A stretch of DNA of 64,000 nucleotides from Chitinophaga filiformis (lineage in GTDB: Bacteria; Bacteroidota; Bacteroidia; Chitinophagales; Chitinophagaceae), in the NCBI RefSeq assembly GCF_021646545.1, contig NZ_JAKIRP010000007.1, positions 186,001 to 250,000 on the forward strand, in the 5' to 3' direction. Position 1 is the first letter of the stretch. The number at the start of each line of letters is the position of its first letter. The translations under genes and the position numbers were made by a program. A model generated the notes under the pieces. It was given only the letters and a program-made list of their open reading frames with translations. It was not told where the DNA came from and ran no database searches. Below are positions 54,630 through 62,804 of the stretch, one piece after another.

Positions 54630-55010
54630 ATGGCTAAGAAAAATATTGACACACCCATTTGCGCGGTAGATTTTGCTTTCCGGAGGATCGGGGGAAAATA
54701 TAAAGGCCGCATCCTATGGTATTTGCATATACATAAGGTGTTACGGTATGGCGAACTGCGAAAAAGCATTATTGATATCACGACAAAGATGCTGACCCAG
54801 ACCTTGCGTGAGCTGGAGGAGGACGGACTGGTGCATAGAGAGGTCTATCATACGATGCCGCCCCGTGTAGAATATACACTGACACCTTCCAGCCAGGAAC
54901 TGATCCCCTTCATCAATCACCTGCGACAATGGGGCGACAGACAGATGGATAAAGAAAATATTCCCAAAATAGGCAGCGCTGCTGACTGTGTGATAAAGGA
55001 CGCCTACTAA
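54630..55010 (+). CDS. HxlR-family winged-helix transcriptional regulator
   Basis: The 126-residue protein has the HxlR pattern: CAVDFAFRRIGGKYKGRILW, then LRYGELRKSIIDITTKMLTQ (recognition helix), TLRELEEDGLVHREVY, and PPRVEYTLTPSSQELIPFI in the wing and dimer helix. A single N-terminal cysteine (in DTPICAVDF), conserved in redox- or electrophile-sensing members, may be the sensor. It probably regulates itself and the divergent MBL gene through the dyad at 54564-54594. Confidence 0.92.
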   Translation: MAKKNIDTPICAVDFAFRRIGGKYKGRILWYLHIHKVLRYGELRKSIIDITTKMLTQTLRELEEDGLVHREVYHTMPPRVEYTLTPSSQELIPFINHLRQWGDRQMDKENIPKIGSAADCVIKDAY

Positions 55011-55059
55011 AATATGGCTGGTAACAGGAAGTACTGTATGAATAACTAAACTTTTCTCT

Positions 55060-55401
55060 ATGGCTTACGATGAAAAACTCGCAGACAGGATCAGGGAAAG
55101 ATTTGCAGATCTTCCCAATGTGGAAGAAAAGAAGATGATGGGCGGCCTCACTTTTATGTACAATGACAAGATGTGTGTGGGAGTGATCAAAGATCAGCTC
55201 ATGTGCCGCATTGATCCCGATCTTCACGAAGCTGCCGTTGAAAAGACCGGCTGCAGAACAATGGACTTTACCAATCGTCCGATGATAGGTTATGTACTGA
55301 TCGATCAGACGGGAATGAAGAGCAAAAAGGATTTTGACTATTGGATTGATCTGGCGCTTGACTTCAATAAAAGGGCCAAATCATCCAAGAAGAAAAAATG
55401 A
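55060..55401 (+). CDS. TfoX N-terminal domain protein
   Basis: The 113-residue protein carries only the TfoX_N domain: LADRIRERFADLPNVEEKKM, MGGLTFMYNDKMCVGV, GCRTMDFTNRPMIGYVLI and a basic tail (KRAKSSKKKK). The C-terminal helical domain of E. coli TfoX/Sxy is absent. Its role in Bacteroidota is not established. It follows the HxlR gene by 49 bp and could be co-transcribed; a terminator follows. Confidence 0.88.
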   Translation: MAYDEKLADRIRERFADLPNVEEKKMMGGLTFMYNDKMCVGVIKDQLMCRIDPDLHEAAVEKTGCRTMDFTNRPMIGYVLIDQTGMKSKKDFDYWIDLALDFNKRAKSSKKKK

Positions 55402-55417
55402 AACGGCCTGATACACG

Positions 55418-55445
55418 AAAGCTCCGGCTGTCTGACCGGAGCTTT
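55418..55445 (+). terminator. Intrinsic terminator after the TfoX-N gene
   Basis: A perfect 10-bp stem, AAAGCTCCGG (55418-55427) and CCGGAGCTTT (55436-55445), with an 8-nt loop lies 16 bp past the stop codon. Confidence 0.7.
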
Positions 55446-55473
55446 GCGCTGATAATTCTGATACATTATATTG

Positions 55474-55674
55474 TTATTTCATCTCCACCCCTACTGATAC
55501 CCTGGTCTCATTATAGAACGGGTTCAATGGTTTAGGCCTGGTACCAGCCGGCGATCTGAATACTTTGTCAGTAGACGATTTGGTAGATCCAGCCTCCACA
55601 TTCAATGAATGGTATTTGTCATTGGTGATGCCGTTAAATACGGGCCCTGCACAGGTTAATATTCTGCAAATTGT
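55474..55674 (-). pseudogene. Possible C-terminal remnant of a lost gene
   Basis: A 66-codon open stretch with no usable start ends in a TAA at 55474-55476. It reads plausibly as protein: GPVFNGITNDKYHSLNVEAG, PLNPFYNETRVSVGVEMK. The ending resembles the last strands of an outer-membrane barrel, but the family cannot be named. It overlaps the 3' end of the UBP zinc-finger gene (stop at 55656), suggesting that a deletion joined the two. It could also be a chance frame. Confidence 0.35.
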
Positions 55675-55937
55675 TTATCAGGATAACACCACAGCCAACG
55701 CTCTCCCGGTTCTGCCGAAGCCACCACAGGGTGATGCGATTCATGGTAGTGACGGGTCATATGCTTTTCCGGCGACTGATCACAACAGAGCGTCACGCCA
55801 CAGGTCTGACAGGTACGAAGATGCACCCATTCTCCGTTATGCTTAATGCATTCTTCACACACATACTCTTCCCCTATTTTCACTTCGGCGATCTCACGCA
55901 GATGCTGGCAGGTATTCTGATCTTCCATTTGTAACAA
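55656..55937 (-). CDS. UBP-type zinc-finger protein
   Basis: The 93-residue protein is essentially one zf-UBP domain: CQHLREIAEV, YVCEECIKHNGEWVHLRTC, CQTCGVTLCCDQSPEKHMTR, HYHESHHPVV and WLWCYPDKQF, with the expected Cys and His ligands for zinc. Such stand-alone bacterial domains are small cytoplasmic proteins of unsettled function. It appears monocistronic. Confidence 0.92.
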   Translation of the reverse strand: MLQMEDQNTCQHLREIAEVKIGEEYVCEECIKHNGEWVHLRTCQTCGVTLCCDQSPEKHMTRHYHESHHPVVASAEPGERWLWCYPDKQFAEY

Positions 55938-56047
55938 TGATTTTTATTCTACAATCGGGTTATCTGTGGTAATATAAAACTTTCTGTTGACTAAATCATG
56001 ATGCAGCAGCAATCACATTGCTATTGCTGTGATCACTGCTGCCATTA

Positions 56048-57706
56048 TCAACTGTTTCTCCGGTAAAGATTGCTTATGATAAACTGTTTTACGATGGCTG
56101 CCGGAATCACCAGGCTACTTGTCCGTGAAAACCGCGCAATATTGATCCCGTAAAACTGTCCGAGCATATCAAACACGGGACCTCCGCATTGTTCGGGCCT
56201 GAGAATAGCATCATGTGAGAACACGCTTTCAAAGCCGTCCCTTCTGCTACTCTTTCCTCCCGGGAACATCTCAGCAGGATGACTGGCCGGTTGCTGAGGA
56301 CGGGTACCCAGCACAATCTCTTTGGTATATACAGTTCCATTATGCTGACCTTCAAAAACAATCTTGTCGCCTGCCCAATATTGAGATAGCTCCCGGCCAT
56401 AGTCTTCCGCCTTTCGAATTGGAACACGATTGATACTTAACACCAGGTCTCCTGCCTGCAGGCCACTTTCTCCGGCGGGTGAACCTGGCTGCACGATCGT
56501 CAGTACAAGCGGCCCGTCTGTAGGCGCTATCGCAGCTCCCAGAAATGCAAAGCTGGTCATCCGGGGCAACGAGAATTCCTTACTTCCCAATACACTTGCA
56601 ATGCCCATCGTATCAGGCTGGGGAGACAGCAGGAATTCACCCGGATGATCCGGCGCCTGTATACTTTGCCGGAGCGTAATACCTTTCTTCAATGGAGAGG
56701 CTAATTCCAGCCATACCAGGTCCGTACTTCGGTCCCGGCATCTGACAGTAGCTTTCAACTGTTTATTGTTCACGATAACAAAGGGGGCTTCTCCTACCGC
56801 TGAACTCTTGCTGATGATGGCCGATTGTCCGCGTACAGAAAACAGCGTGCCGAGTATTGTTTGCTGCACTCCATCCACCCTGCTGATGACTTTCAGGCTT
56901 AAGCCGTTATATGCTGTCGTCTTCAATGCTGCGTTCATATCTTCCAGCTCCGGAACAGTCAGCAAGCTGGCAGCCAGCGGGTCTGGCATCAACGTATCTG
57001 CTGCTGCCGGAAATTGGGTGTAATGTTCCGCTTTATTCAGGGCAGTCCAGTATTTCCTGTAGAGATCAACCGGCACCTCATAGTTGATGCTTTCGCTTAT
57101 ATCCACTGCGCTATGCAGGCCGATGACGCGCCCCATGTAATCAAATAGCGGACCTCCGGAATCACCCGGCTCCATGATACAGGACGACTGTACGAAACCC
57201 TTGTCGTTCCTAACTTGTGTAATACGACCAAAACGCACCGCCGGTAATGGCTGGTTCAGACTTTCAGGGTAAGCAATGCTGATACAGGGTTCATTGACTT
57301 TCAGGTCTGCCGACCTGCCCATGGCTGCAAATGTCCACTCTCCGCTACTGATGATCTTCATCATTGCCACATCAGGCAGGATGGGCGTTTCCGGAAAGTT
57401 GATTTTCCCTAAGGCAAGGGCAATCGCGGCCTTCCCATCAGGGAAAGTGACCTTATAGGTTTTGCCCGGAATAGTGGTATGGGCAACCGTCAGGATATGC
57501 CCTTCGCGGGTGACTACCACACCGCTGAACTGAGCGCTCATTTGCTGATTCGAGACGGTGTCATATCCCCAGATCCTTACACTGGCGGGATAGGCTTTTT
57601 CAATGGCAGCGTGAATAATGGGAGGTAATGTTTCGGCAATACGTTGGCTGTAGCTATCCCCTGCAAGTAGTAGCAGGAGGATAACAAATAGTTGGTTTTT
57701 TCTCAT
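56048..57706 (-). CDS. Secreted tandem trypsin-like protease with PDZ domain; second protease half degenerate
   Basis: This protein has 552 residues with a signal peptide (ending GDSYSQ). Residues ~25-240 are a complete trypsin-like domain: His in HILTVAHTT, Asp in PDVAMMKI and Ser in EPGDSGGPLFDYMG. Residues ~270-385 resemble a second N-terminal barrel without the catalytic His. A PDZ domain follows (GPLVLTIVQPGSPAGESGLQ, AGDLVLSINRVPIRKAEDY). The second C-terminal barrel comes after it, at about 500-545, where the usual GDSGGP reads EQCGGPVFD (Ser to Cys). The PDZ domain therefore seems inserted in a catalytically dead protease fold. The likely site of action is the periplasm or outside, in quality control or processing. 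Confidence 0.85.
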   Translation of the reverse strand: MRKNQLFVILLLLLAGDSYSQRIAETLPPIIHAAIEKAYPASVRIWGYDTVSNQQMSAQFSGVVVTREGHILTVAHTTIPGKTYKVTFPDGKAAIALALGKINFPETPILPDVAMMKIISSGEWTFAAMGRSADLKVNEPCISIAYPESLNQPLPAVRFGRITQVRNDKGFVQSSCIMEPGDSGGPLFDYMGRVIGLHSAVDISESINYEVPVDLYRKYWTALNKAEHYTQFPAAADTLMPDPLAASLLTVPELEDMNAALKTTAYNGLSLKVISRVDGVQQTILGTLFSVRGQSAIISKSSAVGEAPFVIVNNKQLKATVRCRDRSTDLVWLELASPLKKGITLRQSIQAPDHPGEFLLSPQPDTMGIASVLGSKEFSLPRMTSFAFLGAAIAPTDGPLVLTIVQPGSPAGESGLQAGDLVLSINRVPIRKAEDYGRELSQYWAGDKIVFEGQHNGTVYTKEIVLGTRPQQPASHPAEMFPGGKSSRRDGFESVFSHDAILRPEQCGGPVFDMLGQFYGINIARFSRTSSLVIPAAIVKQFIISNLYRRNS

Positions 57707-57799
57707 TTTAACAGACCGGTTTTTATAACCGGCAGATAAAGATAAATTTCCAGCCGTTAAGTATACAAAGTTTTCAATAGAGGAGTTGCTTATTCACAT

Positions 57800-57834
57800 A
57801 AAAGGGCATTCCGCTTTCAGCGGAACGCCCTTTT
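57800..57834 (-). terminator. Intrinsic terminator of the DUF417 gene
   Basis: A 15-bp stem (57834-57820 with 57814-57800) has a 5-nt loop. The one non-Watson-Crick pair is G-U on the minus-strand transcript, supporting leftward use. It lies 24 bp past the DUF417 stop. Confidence 0.75.
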
Positions 57835-57857
57835 ACTTTTTGTCAGTCACTATATTA

Positions 57858-58430
57858 TCAATGTGCCGTTTTTTGCCGGTGCAAATAGATCTTCGCTGAT
57901 TCAGCTGCTGTTATAAGCGCGCCGCCGAGAATAACGATGTCCTTGATGACCAGCCTTCCACGTCCGGACAGATAAGGGAATCCCCACTCACGATCTGTCA
58001 GATGCGGCACCCAGCTTTCGGGAGTCGTTACCAGGAAGGAAAGCGTACCCAGTGTCATGATAAAGATCAATATACTACCTATCATACTGGCAAATGGCGC
58101 TACTTTATATAATGCCACCAGTACTCCTAAAGTGACCAGCATGATACCCAATCCCGTTGAGAACCCATATGTATTGTTCTCAATATGCCACTGATGATTT
58201 TCAGGGACCAGTTCACCTTCTTTATTTATATGGCTTTTATATTCGCTGGGATGGTTGTAAAAGAATGACATGAATGGACTATTGGCCACAAACGGCGTAA
58301 TACCATCCGCCTCATAGGTGAAAAATTTCAATCCGCCTATCCAGAGAAAAACGACCACAATACCAAAACGTACCGCCTTTTTACCAAATTGATCCAGGTT
58401 AGCTATCAACCTTACAAATGAATTTTTCAT
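57858..58430 (-). CDS. DUF417 (YkgB-like) inner-membrane protein
   Basis: I place the start at the ATG at 58430 (MKNSFVRLIANLDQFGKKAV), giving 190 residues. The longer frame adds 23 residues with no family resemblance. About four membrane segments are visible, including FGIVVVFLWIGGLKFFTYEA and GLGIMLVTLGVLVALYKVA. The motif KFFTYEADGITPFVANSPFM is typical of DUF417. Its function is unknown; homologues are often induced by oxidative or chlorine stress. It lies 125 bp downstream of an AraC regulator on the same strand. Confidence 0.9.
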   Translation of the reverse strand: MKNSFVRLIANLDQFGKKAVRFGIVVVFLWIGGLKFFTYEADGITPFVANSPFMSFFYNHPSEYKSHINKEGELVPENHQWHIENNTYGFSTGLGIMLVTLGVLVALYKVAPFASMIGSILIFIMTLGTLSFLVTTPESWVPHLTDREWGFPYLSGRGRLVIKDIVILGGALITAAESAKIYLHRQKTAH

Positions 58431-58555
58431 GATCTGTGTGTTTAGTGTTGTTTTGCCTTTGATGATGTAAAGGTAGATACACCTGTCACAGCAGAACATG
58501 GACGATACAGTCCTTCACTTGGACAAATCTGCCGGGCATACAGATACGAGAAATA

Positions 58556-59410
58556 TCATTTGGGCAGGTCGGCTACGATGGAGATGCCTGTCTTTTGCCG
58601 GAAGGTCTGGGGAGATACCTTCGTAAACTTTTTAAAAAAGCGGCTGAAATAGAACTCATCGCTGAACTGTAGCGCATAAGCTATCTCCTTAATACTACGG
58701 CGTGTCAGATGCAGCTGTTTCTTCGCTTCCAGGATCAGGCGCTCCTGTATCATGGCGGAGGGGGACTTCTTAAAGTACCTGGTACAGCGCTTAGTGAAAT
58801 TGTTGGGGGACATTGCTAACATCTCCGCATAATCGGAGGGTTTATGCAGGGTGAGGTAGTGCTGTTCCAACAGCTCCCTGAACTCTTCCATCTGCTCATC
58901 TTTCTCCCGCGGGTCCTGCTTATTAGCTACTGACTTCAGCTTGATACTGCTGGATTTCGCGAGCAGTAATTGTAAGTAGCCCCTCATCACAATTTCGTCA
59001 CAGCCGGAGGTGTCAAATTCTGCGGTTAACTCAGCCAGCAGGTTCTTAAAACTTGCTGTTTCCCGTTCGTCCAGGTTTACGGAAGGCGTTATATAGATGT
59101 TGTTGAACAATAATCCATTGCAGGCAACCTGCGCCTTGTGGTATTCTATGCAGTAAAAGTCGCTATGGAACTGCAGCATGGTCAGGTCACAGGGCTGGCT
59201 CCGTTCTATATAGATCAGCTGTAAAGGTGTGGAGAATAGCAGCACAGGGCCTTTAAAAGGGAAAGTACCAAAATCGGCATGATAAAGCCCCTCTCCTTCA
59301 GGGATGAAAACGACGGTGTACTCAGAGAATTGAGCAGGGCTGGCGAGGCAGTCCGGATCGGTGTTCAGGCTGAGCAGCGTTTCATTGGAGGAGGAACAAA
59401 GTCTTTTCAT
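58556..59410 (-). CDS. AraC-family transcriptional regulator
   Basis: The 284-residue protein has an N-terminal cupin-like sensing domain (residues 1-150; VVFIPEGEGLYHADFGTFPF) and a C-terminal double helix-turn-helix. The last part, SIKEIAYALQFSDEFYFSRF and FKKFTKVSPQTFRQKTG, is the AraC signature. The ligand is unknown. The DUF417 gene immediately downstream is the likely target. Confidence 0.92.
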   Translation of the reverse strand: MKRLCSSSNETLLSLNTDPDCLASPAQFSEYTVVFIPEGEGLYHADFGTFPFKGPVLLFSTPLQLIYIERSQPCDLTMLQFHSDFYCIEYHKAQVACNGLLFNNIYITPSVNLDERETASFKNLLAELTAEFDTSGCDEIVMRGYLQLLLAKSSSIKLKSVANKQDPREKDEQMEEFRELLEQHYLTLHKPSDYAEMLAMSPNNFTKRCTRYFKKSPSAMIQERLILEAKKQLHLTRRSIKEIAYALQFSDEFYFSRFFKKFTKVSPQTFRQKTGISIVADLPK

Positions 59411-59485
59411 GATGATTAATAGCTAGGCAGGGGCAAAAATAAGGAAGTTGGGGTAGTGTCTGCTTAGGGCAGATTAACTGAAAGA

Positions 59486-59566
59486 TGACAATAAATTTAT
59501 TGCTATCTTTTTTGACAATAAAAACATTGTCAATATATTTGACAAAAGTTCCATTGTTATGAAAAA
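59486..59566 (+). repeat. Three 27-bp direct repeats ending on the ATPase start codon
   Basis: TGACAAtA/TGACAAAA begins at 59486, 59513 and 59540, exactly 27 bp apart, each with (t/a/c)ATTG at the same offset 13 bp in. The middle unit also forms a dyad, TTGACAAT (59512-59519) with ATTGTCAA (59526-59533). The third unit includes the ATG at 59559, so a protein bound here could block transcription or translation of the operon. Confidence 0.7.
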
Positions 59567-60740
59567 TTTAATTGGCCTTCCGGTAAGAGGAAATCGTTTC
59601 TATCAACGTGACCGTGAAATAGCGAGGATATCAAAAGCATTAATAGACAACAACATACACCTTATGGCGCCCAGGAGAGTAGGAAAGACCTCCATACTAT
59701 GGTATTTGTTTGACAACCGTGTTGCAGGGAGACATTACGTATTTGTAGACACAGAAAGCATTGCAGATGCGTCGCAATTTTATAAAAAGCTTCTGGAAGT
59801 TATTTTGAACGACCCTAACATTAAAAAGTCACTATCCAATAAACTTAAGGCTGGTGTCAAGACTACCGGCAGCAAATTCTTCCGAATAGTAAAGAGCATT
59901 AAAATATTGAATACAGGGATAGAATTCAATCATGATGAGAGCACCCGGGACTATTATGAAGAATTCAGAAACTTTCTGATCGATTATTGTGCAACGGAAG
60001 ACACGCCCCTGGTGTTGTTGCTTGATGAATTTCCCCAAACCATTGAGAACATGAAGAAAAAGGATGCAGACGCGGCTACTCTTTTCCTTCTGGGAAAACG
60101 TGCGATTCGAATAGATCCCGTGATCTCTCAAAAAGTCAGGTTTATATATACAGGCTCAATCGGCCTTAATCAGGTAGTGTATTCTATGGGCGCTTCAGCT
60201 ACTATTAATGATCTGAATCCTCTTGAATTAGAGCCTCTGACAGAAGATGAGGCCATCGACTTCCTCAGGAAATCATTGCCCGGTAAAGTTATTCATGACA
60301 GTGTCGTGGATATATTGAGAAAATCGTTGCAGTGGTATATACCTTTTCATATTCAACTGATTGCCCTGGAAATTCTTAGAACATGTGGTAGTCAGCCCGT
60401 GGTTACAGAAGAGATTATCGAAAATGCTATCGAAGGATTGTTAAGTTTGAGATATAAAAGCCATTTTGAGCACTACTACGTTCGTCTAAAGGCACATTTT
60501 AAAGGAGATGCATTCAGATATGCAGACTTGTTATTGAAACAACTGGCTGAAAAACAGATCCTTACTTCGAAAGATACTTTGGAGTTGGCAATAGCATGTC
60601 AACAGGAAGAAGATTATAGACTCATAATTGAAAATCTGATGTATGAGGGATATATACATTGCGATTATAAACAACGTATTTACTTCTTTAATTCTCCTAT
60701 CCTGAAGCGATGGTGGGAGCGATTTATTTGTAAGTTATGA
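59559..60740 (+). CDS. P-loop ATPase with C-terminal winged-helix region, first gene of a pair
   Basis: This protein has 393 residues. The Walker A-like APRRVGKTS (37-45) has the form seen in archaeal-type and Orc1/Cdc6-like AAA ATPases, and Walker B is LVLLLDEFPQT. A sensor-type segment reads VRFIYTGSIGLNQVV. The C-terminal ~110 residues (FRYADLLLKQLAEKQILTSK, LIIENLMYEGYIHCDYKQRI) look like a winged helix, suggesting nucleic-acid or partner binding. The stop overlaps the next start by 4 bp (ATGA), so the two products are probably made together and interact. The function is unknown. Confidence 0.8.
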   Translation: MKNLIGLPVRGNRFYQRDREIARISKALIDNNIHLMAPRRVGKTSILWYLFDNRVAGRHYVFVDTESIADASQFYKKLLEVILNDPNIKKSLSNKLKAGVKTTGSKFFRIVKSIKILNTGIEFNHDESTRDYYEEFRNFLIDYCATEDTPLVLLLDEFPQTIENMKKKDADAATLFLLGKRAIRIDPVISQKVRFIYTGSIGLNQVVYSMGASATINDLNPLELEPLTEDEAIDFLRKSLPGKVIHDSVVDILRKSLQWYIPFHIQLIALEILRTCGSQPVVTEEIIENAIEGLLSLRYKSHFEHYYVRLKAHFKGDAFRYADLLLKQLAEKQILTSKDTLELAIACQQEEDYRLIIENLMYEGYIHCDYKQRIYFFNSPILKRWWERFICKL

Positions 60741-62722
60741 GCATTTTTCTTTACAATCCTGATCGGAAAGGTAAACAGGAGTTTATATCGGAGTTCGTTA
60801 TCAGGACGGAAACATTTGAGCAGATATTCAGGGATATCAAATCCGGTAAGATGGTCACCCCAGAGCAGCATTATCTGCTGTTCGGCCAGCGGGGTGCAGG
60901 CAAAACCACACTGCTCCTCCGGTTAAAGTATGCTGTTGAAGATCATCCTGCATTATCCAAATGGCTACTCCCTGTCATGTTTAATGAGGAACAATACAAC
61001 ATAGGCGCACTTGGGGATCTCTGGGAAAGGATTGCTGAATATCTGGAAGACCATTATAACTTCACCGGCATTACCGGTGAAATGGAACCTCTTGCTCAAC
61101 AGGATGGCTTTGAAGGAGCGGCATTCAAGATACTGATCAGGCATCTCGATAAACACAAAAAGAAAATACTACTGCTCGTAGACAATATTGGCCAGTTGCT
61201 CGCCAAATTCGAAGAACTGGAAGTGAGACGATTGAGGGAAGTATTACAAACAATTCCACATTTCAGACTGGTAGGAGCATCTCCAATAATAATGGATTCG
61301 GTATTTGATTATCAGCAGCCATTTTTTGAGTTCTTTAAAATGATAGAGCTTCAGGGACTGACCAATGAAGAAAGTGTGGCGCTGTTACGGCAATTGGCAA
61401 TTGTTCATCATCAAGAGGAAAAAATTGAGCGCATTATCGACAATATGCCTTCCCGCATCTCTACTATCAGAACATTATCAGGAGGCATACCTAGAACAAT
61501 GTCTTTGTTATTCCAGATCTTCGTCGACAATGAACATGGAGCAGCCCTGAGTGATCTCGAAAAAGTACTGGATGCGGTAACACCACTTTACAAACACCGG
61601 ATGGATGATCTTCCCGCACAGCAGCAAAAAATCGTTGATGCCGTGGCATTACACTGGGAAGCTATCAGCGTAAAAGACCTGACCAAACAAGTAAGATTGG
61701 ATAGCAAACTTATATCAGCCCAGCTCAGACAACTTGAAAAAAACCAGGTAATCGAAAAGCGTGCAACTAACACGAAAAACCATATTTACCTGTTAAAGGA
61801 AAGATTCTTCAACATCTGGTACCTGATGAGGTACGGGAGAAAACAGGACCGTAACAGAGTGATATGGCTGGTTAAGTTCCTCGAATCGTGGTGTGGTAAA
61901 AGCGAAATAGAAAAACGGATACAGGACTATATTAATAAAGCCCAAAATGGCTTACTAGACAAACATACGCTTGAAATTTACGGACAGGTCTATAGCTTTT
62001 TTCAGGATATTGACATAGAAACAAGGTATCTGCTTAACGAAAGCATACCTGAACACATTGTGAAAACTACAACATTATCCGAAGACGATTTCTATTATTT
62101 ACTGAATAAAAAATTGCAGGAAGAAGACTATTCATCCTTTCTGCAAATTGCTCTCAGACGTGATGTATCAGGGCCAGCATCCCGGCAAAGAGCGTTCCTG
62201 TATCTTGAGCATCAATTTATAGAGATCATAGCTGATTTTTCCTCAGAAAAAAAGAAGGAATATGTACAATACCTACGTGGTGCTCCTCCCTCCTCCTATT
62301 TTTGCCTTACACTTTTTCTTATCTGGGGAGAACACAGTCTTATGAATTCCATTATTTTTCAGGAACCGGAATCAGTGTTGGATATTGCCAACAACCTGAT
62401 AAATCTGATTCAACAATACAGGTTTGACAAACTTACAGATAAGGAGGAGGAATTCTTTCAACAGATATTTTATACCCTCATAGTAGGTGGGTATTATCAA
62501 CTTGCTTTAAAAGTCCTTAGGGTGATTCCCATGTCCAAACAAGAACTTGAAATATGGGACAAAGTAATTAACTATATGACATCGAACAACGGTAAAGAGG
62601 TCCTTTCTTCTTTTGGCGCAGAGGTGGAGGAATCAATACTTATTTATATAGAATCCATTACAAGTGTCAGAAGATCTATTAAGAAAAAATTTCCGGGATT
62701 TTCAGTAGGCAAGCCCGAATAG
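60737..62722 (+). CDS. Large P-loop ATPase, second gene of the pair
   Basis: This protein has 661 residues. Walker A is GQRGAGKTT (50-58). Walker B, KILLLVDNIGQL, has Asn where AAA ATPases have the catalytic Glu, so hydrolysis may be weak or depend on the partner. A winged helix follows at about residues 305-350 (ISVKDLTKQVRLDSKLISAQ, LRQLEKNQVIEKRA), then WYLMRYGRKQDRNRVIW. The last ~270 residues are helical and unrecognised, probably a solenoid or effector region. No signal peptide is present. It ends before a bidirectional terminator. I cannot assign it to a named defence or regulatory system. Confidence 0.8.
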   Translation: MSIFLYNPDRKGKQEFISEFVIRTETFEQIFRDIKSGKMVTPEQHYLLFGQRGAGKTTLLLRLKYAVEDHPALSKWLLPVMFNEEQYNIGALGDLWERIAEYLEDHYNFTGITGEMEPLAQQDGFEGAAFKILIRHLDKHKKKILLLVDNIGQLLAKFEELEVRRLREVLQTIPHFRLVGASPIIMDSVFDYQQPFFEFFKMIELQGLTNEESVALLRQLAIVHHQEEKIERIIDNMPSRISTIRTLSGGIPRTMSLLFQIFVDNEHGAALSDLEKVLDAVTPLYKHRMDDLPAQQQKIVDAVALHWEAISVKDLTKQVRLDSKLISAQLRQLEKNQVIEKRATNTKNHIYLLKERFFNIWYLMRYGRKQDRNRVIWLVKFLESWCGKSEIEKRIQDYINKAQNGLLDKHTLEIYGQVYSFFQDIDIETRYLLNESIPEHIVKTTTLSEDDFYYLLNKKLQEEDYSSFLQIALRRDVSGPASRQRAFLYLEHQFIEIIADFSSEKKKEYVQYLRGAPPSSYFCLTLFLIWGEHSLMNSIIFQEPESVLDIANNLINLIQQYRFDKLTDKEEEFFQQIFYTLIVGGYYQLALKVLRVIPMSKQELEIWDKVINYMTSNNGKEVLSSFGAEVEESILIYIESITSVRRSIKKKFPGFSVGKPE

Positions 62723-62754
62723 ACAAATCCGCCAGACACTACGCCAGTAAATAT

Positions 62755-62791
62755 TTCAGGAGGCAATCCGATATTCTGATTGCCTCCTGAA
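62755..62791. terminator. Bidirectional intrinsic terminator between convergent genes
   Basis: A perfect 13-bp stem, TTCAGGAGGCAAT (62755-62767) and its complement (62779-62791), has an 11-nt loop and lies between the stop codons of the ATPase pair and the OmpA-family gene. Confidence 0.8.
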
Positions 62792-62804
62792 GTATGTTTT
62801 ATTA

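Noticed and set aside
54913..55227. 104-codon minus-strand frame across the HxlR and TfoX-N genes
   Set aside because: It is antisense to two well-supported genes and has no recognisable domain.
59486..59566. CRISPR array or sigma-70 promoters from the TTGACA strings
   Set aside because: Only three short degenerate units with no conserved repeat/spacer structure, and TTGACA is not the main -33 element in Bacteroidota.
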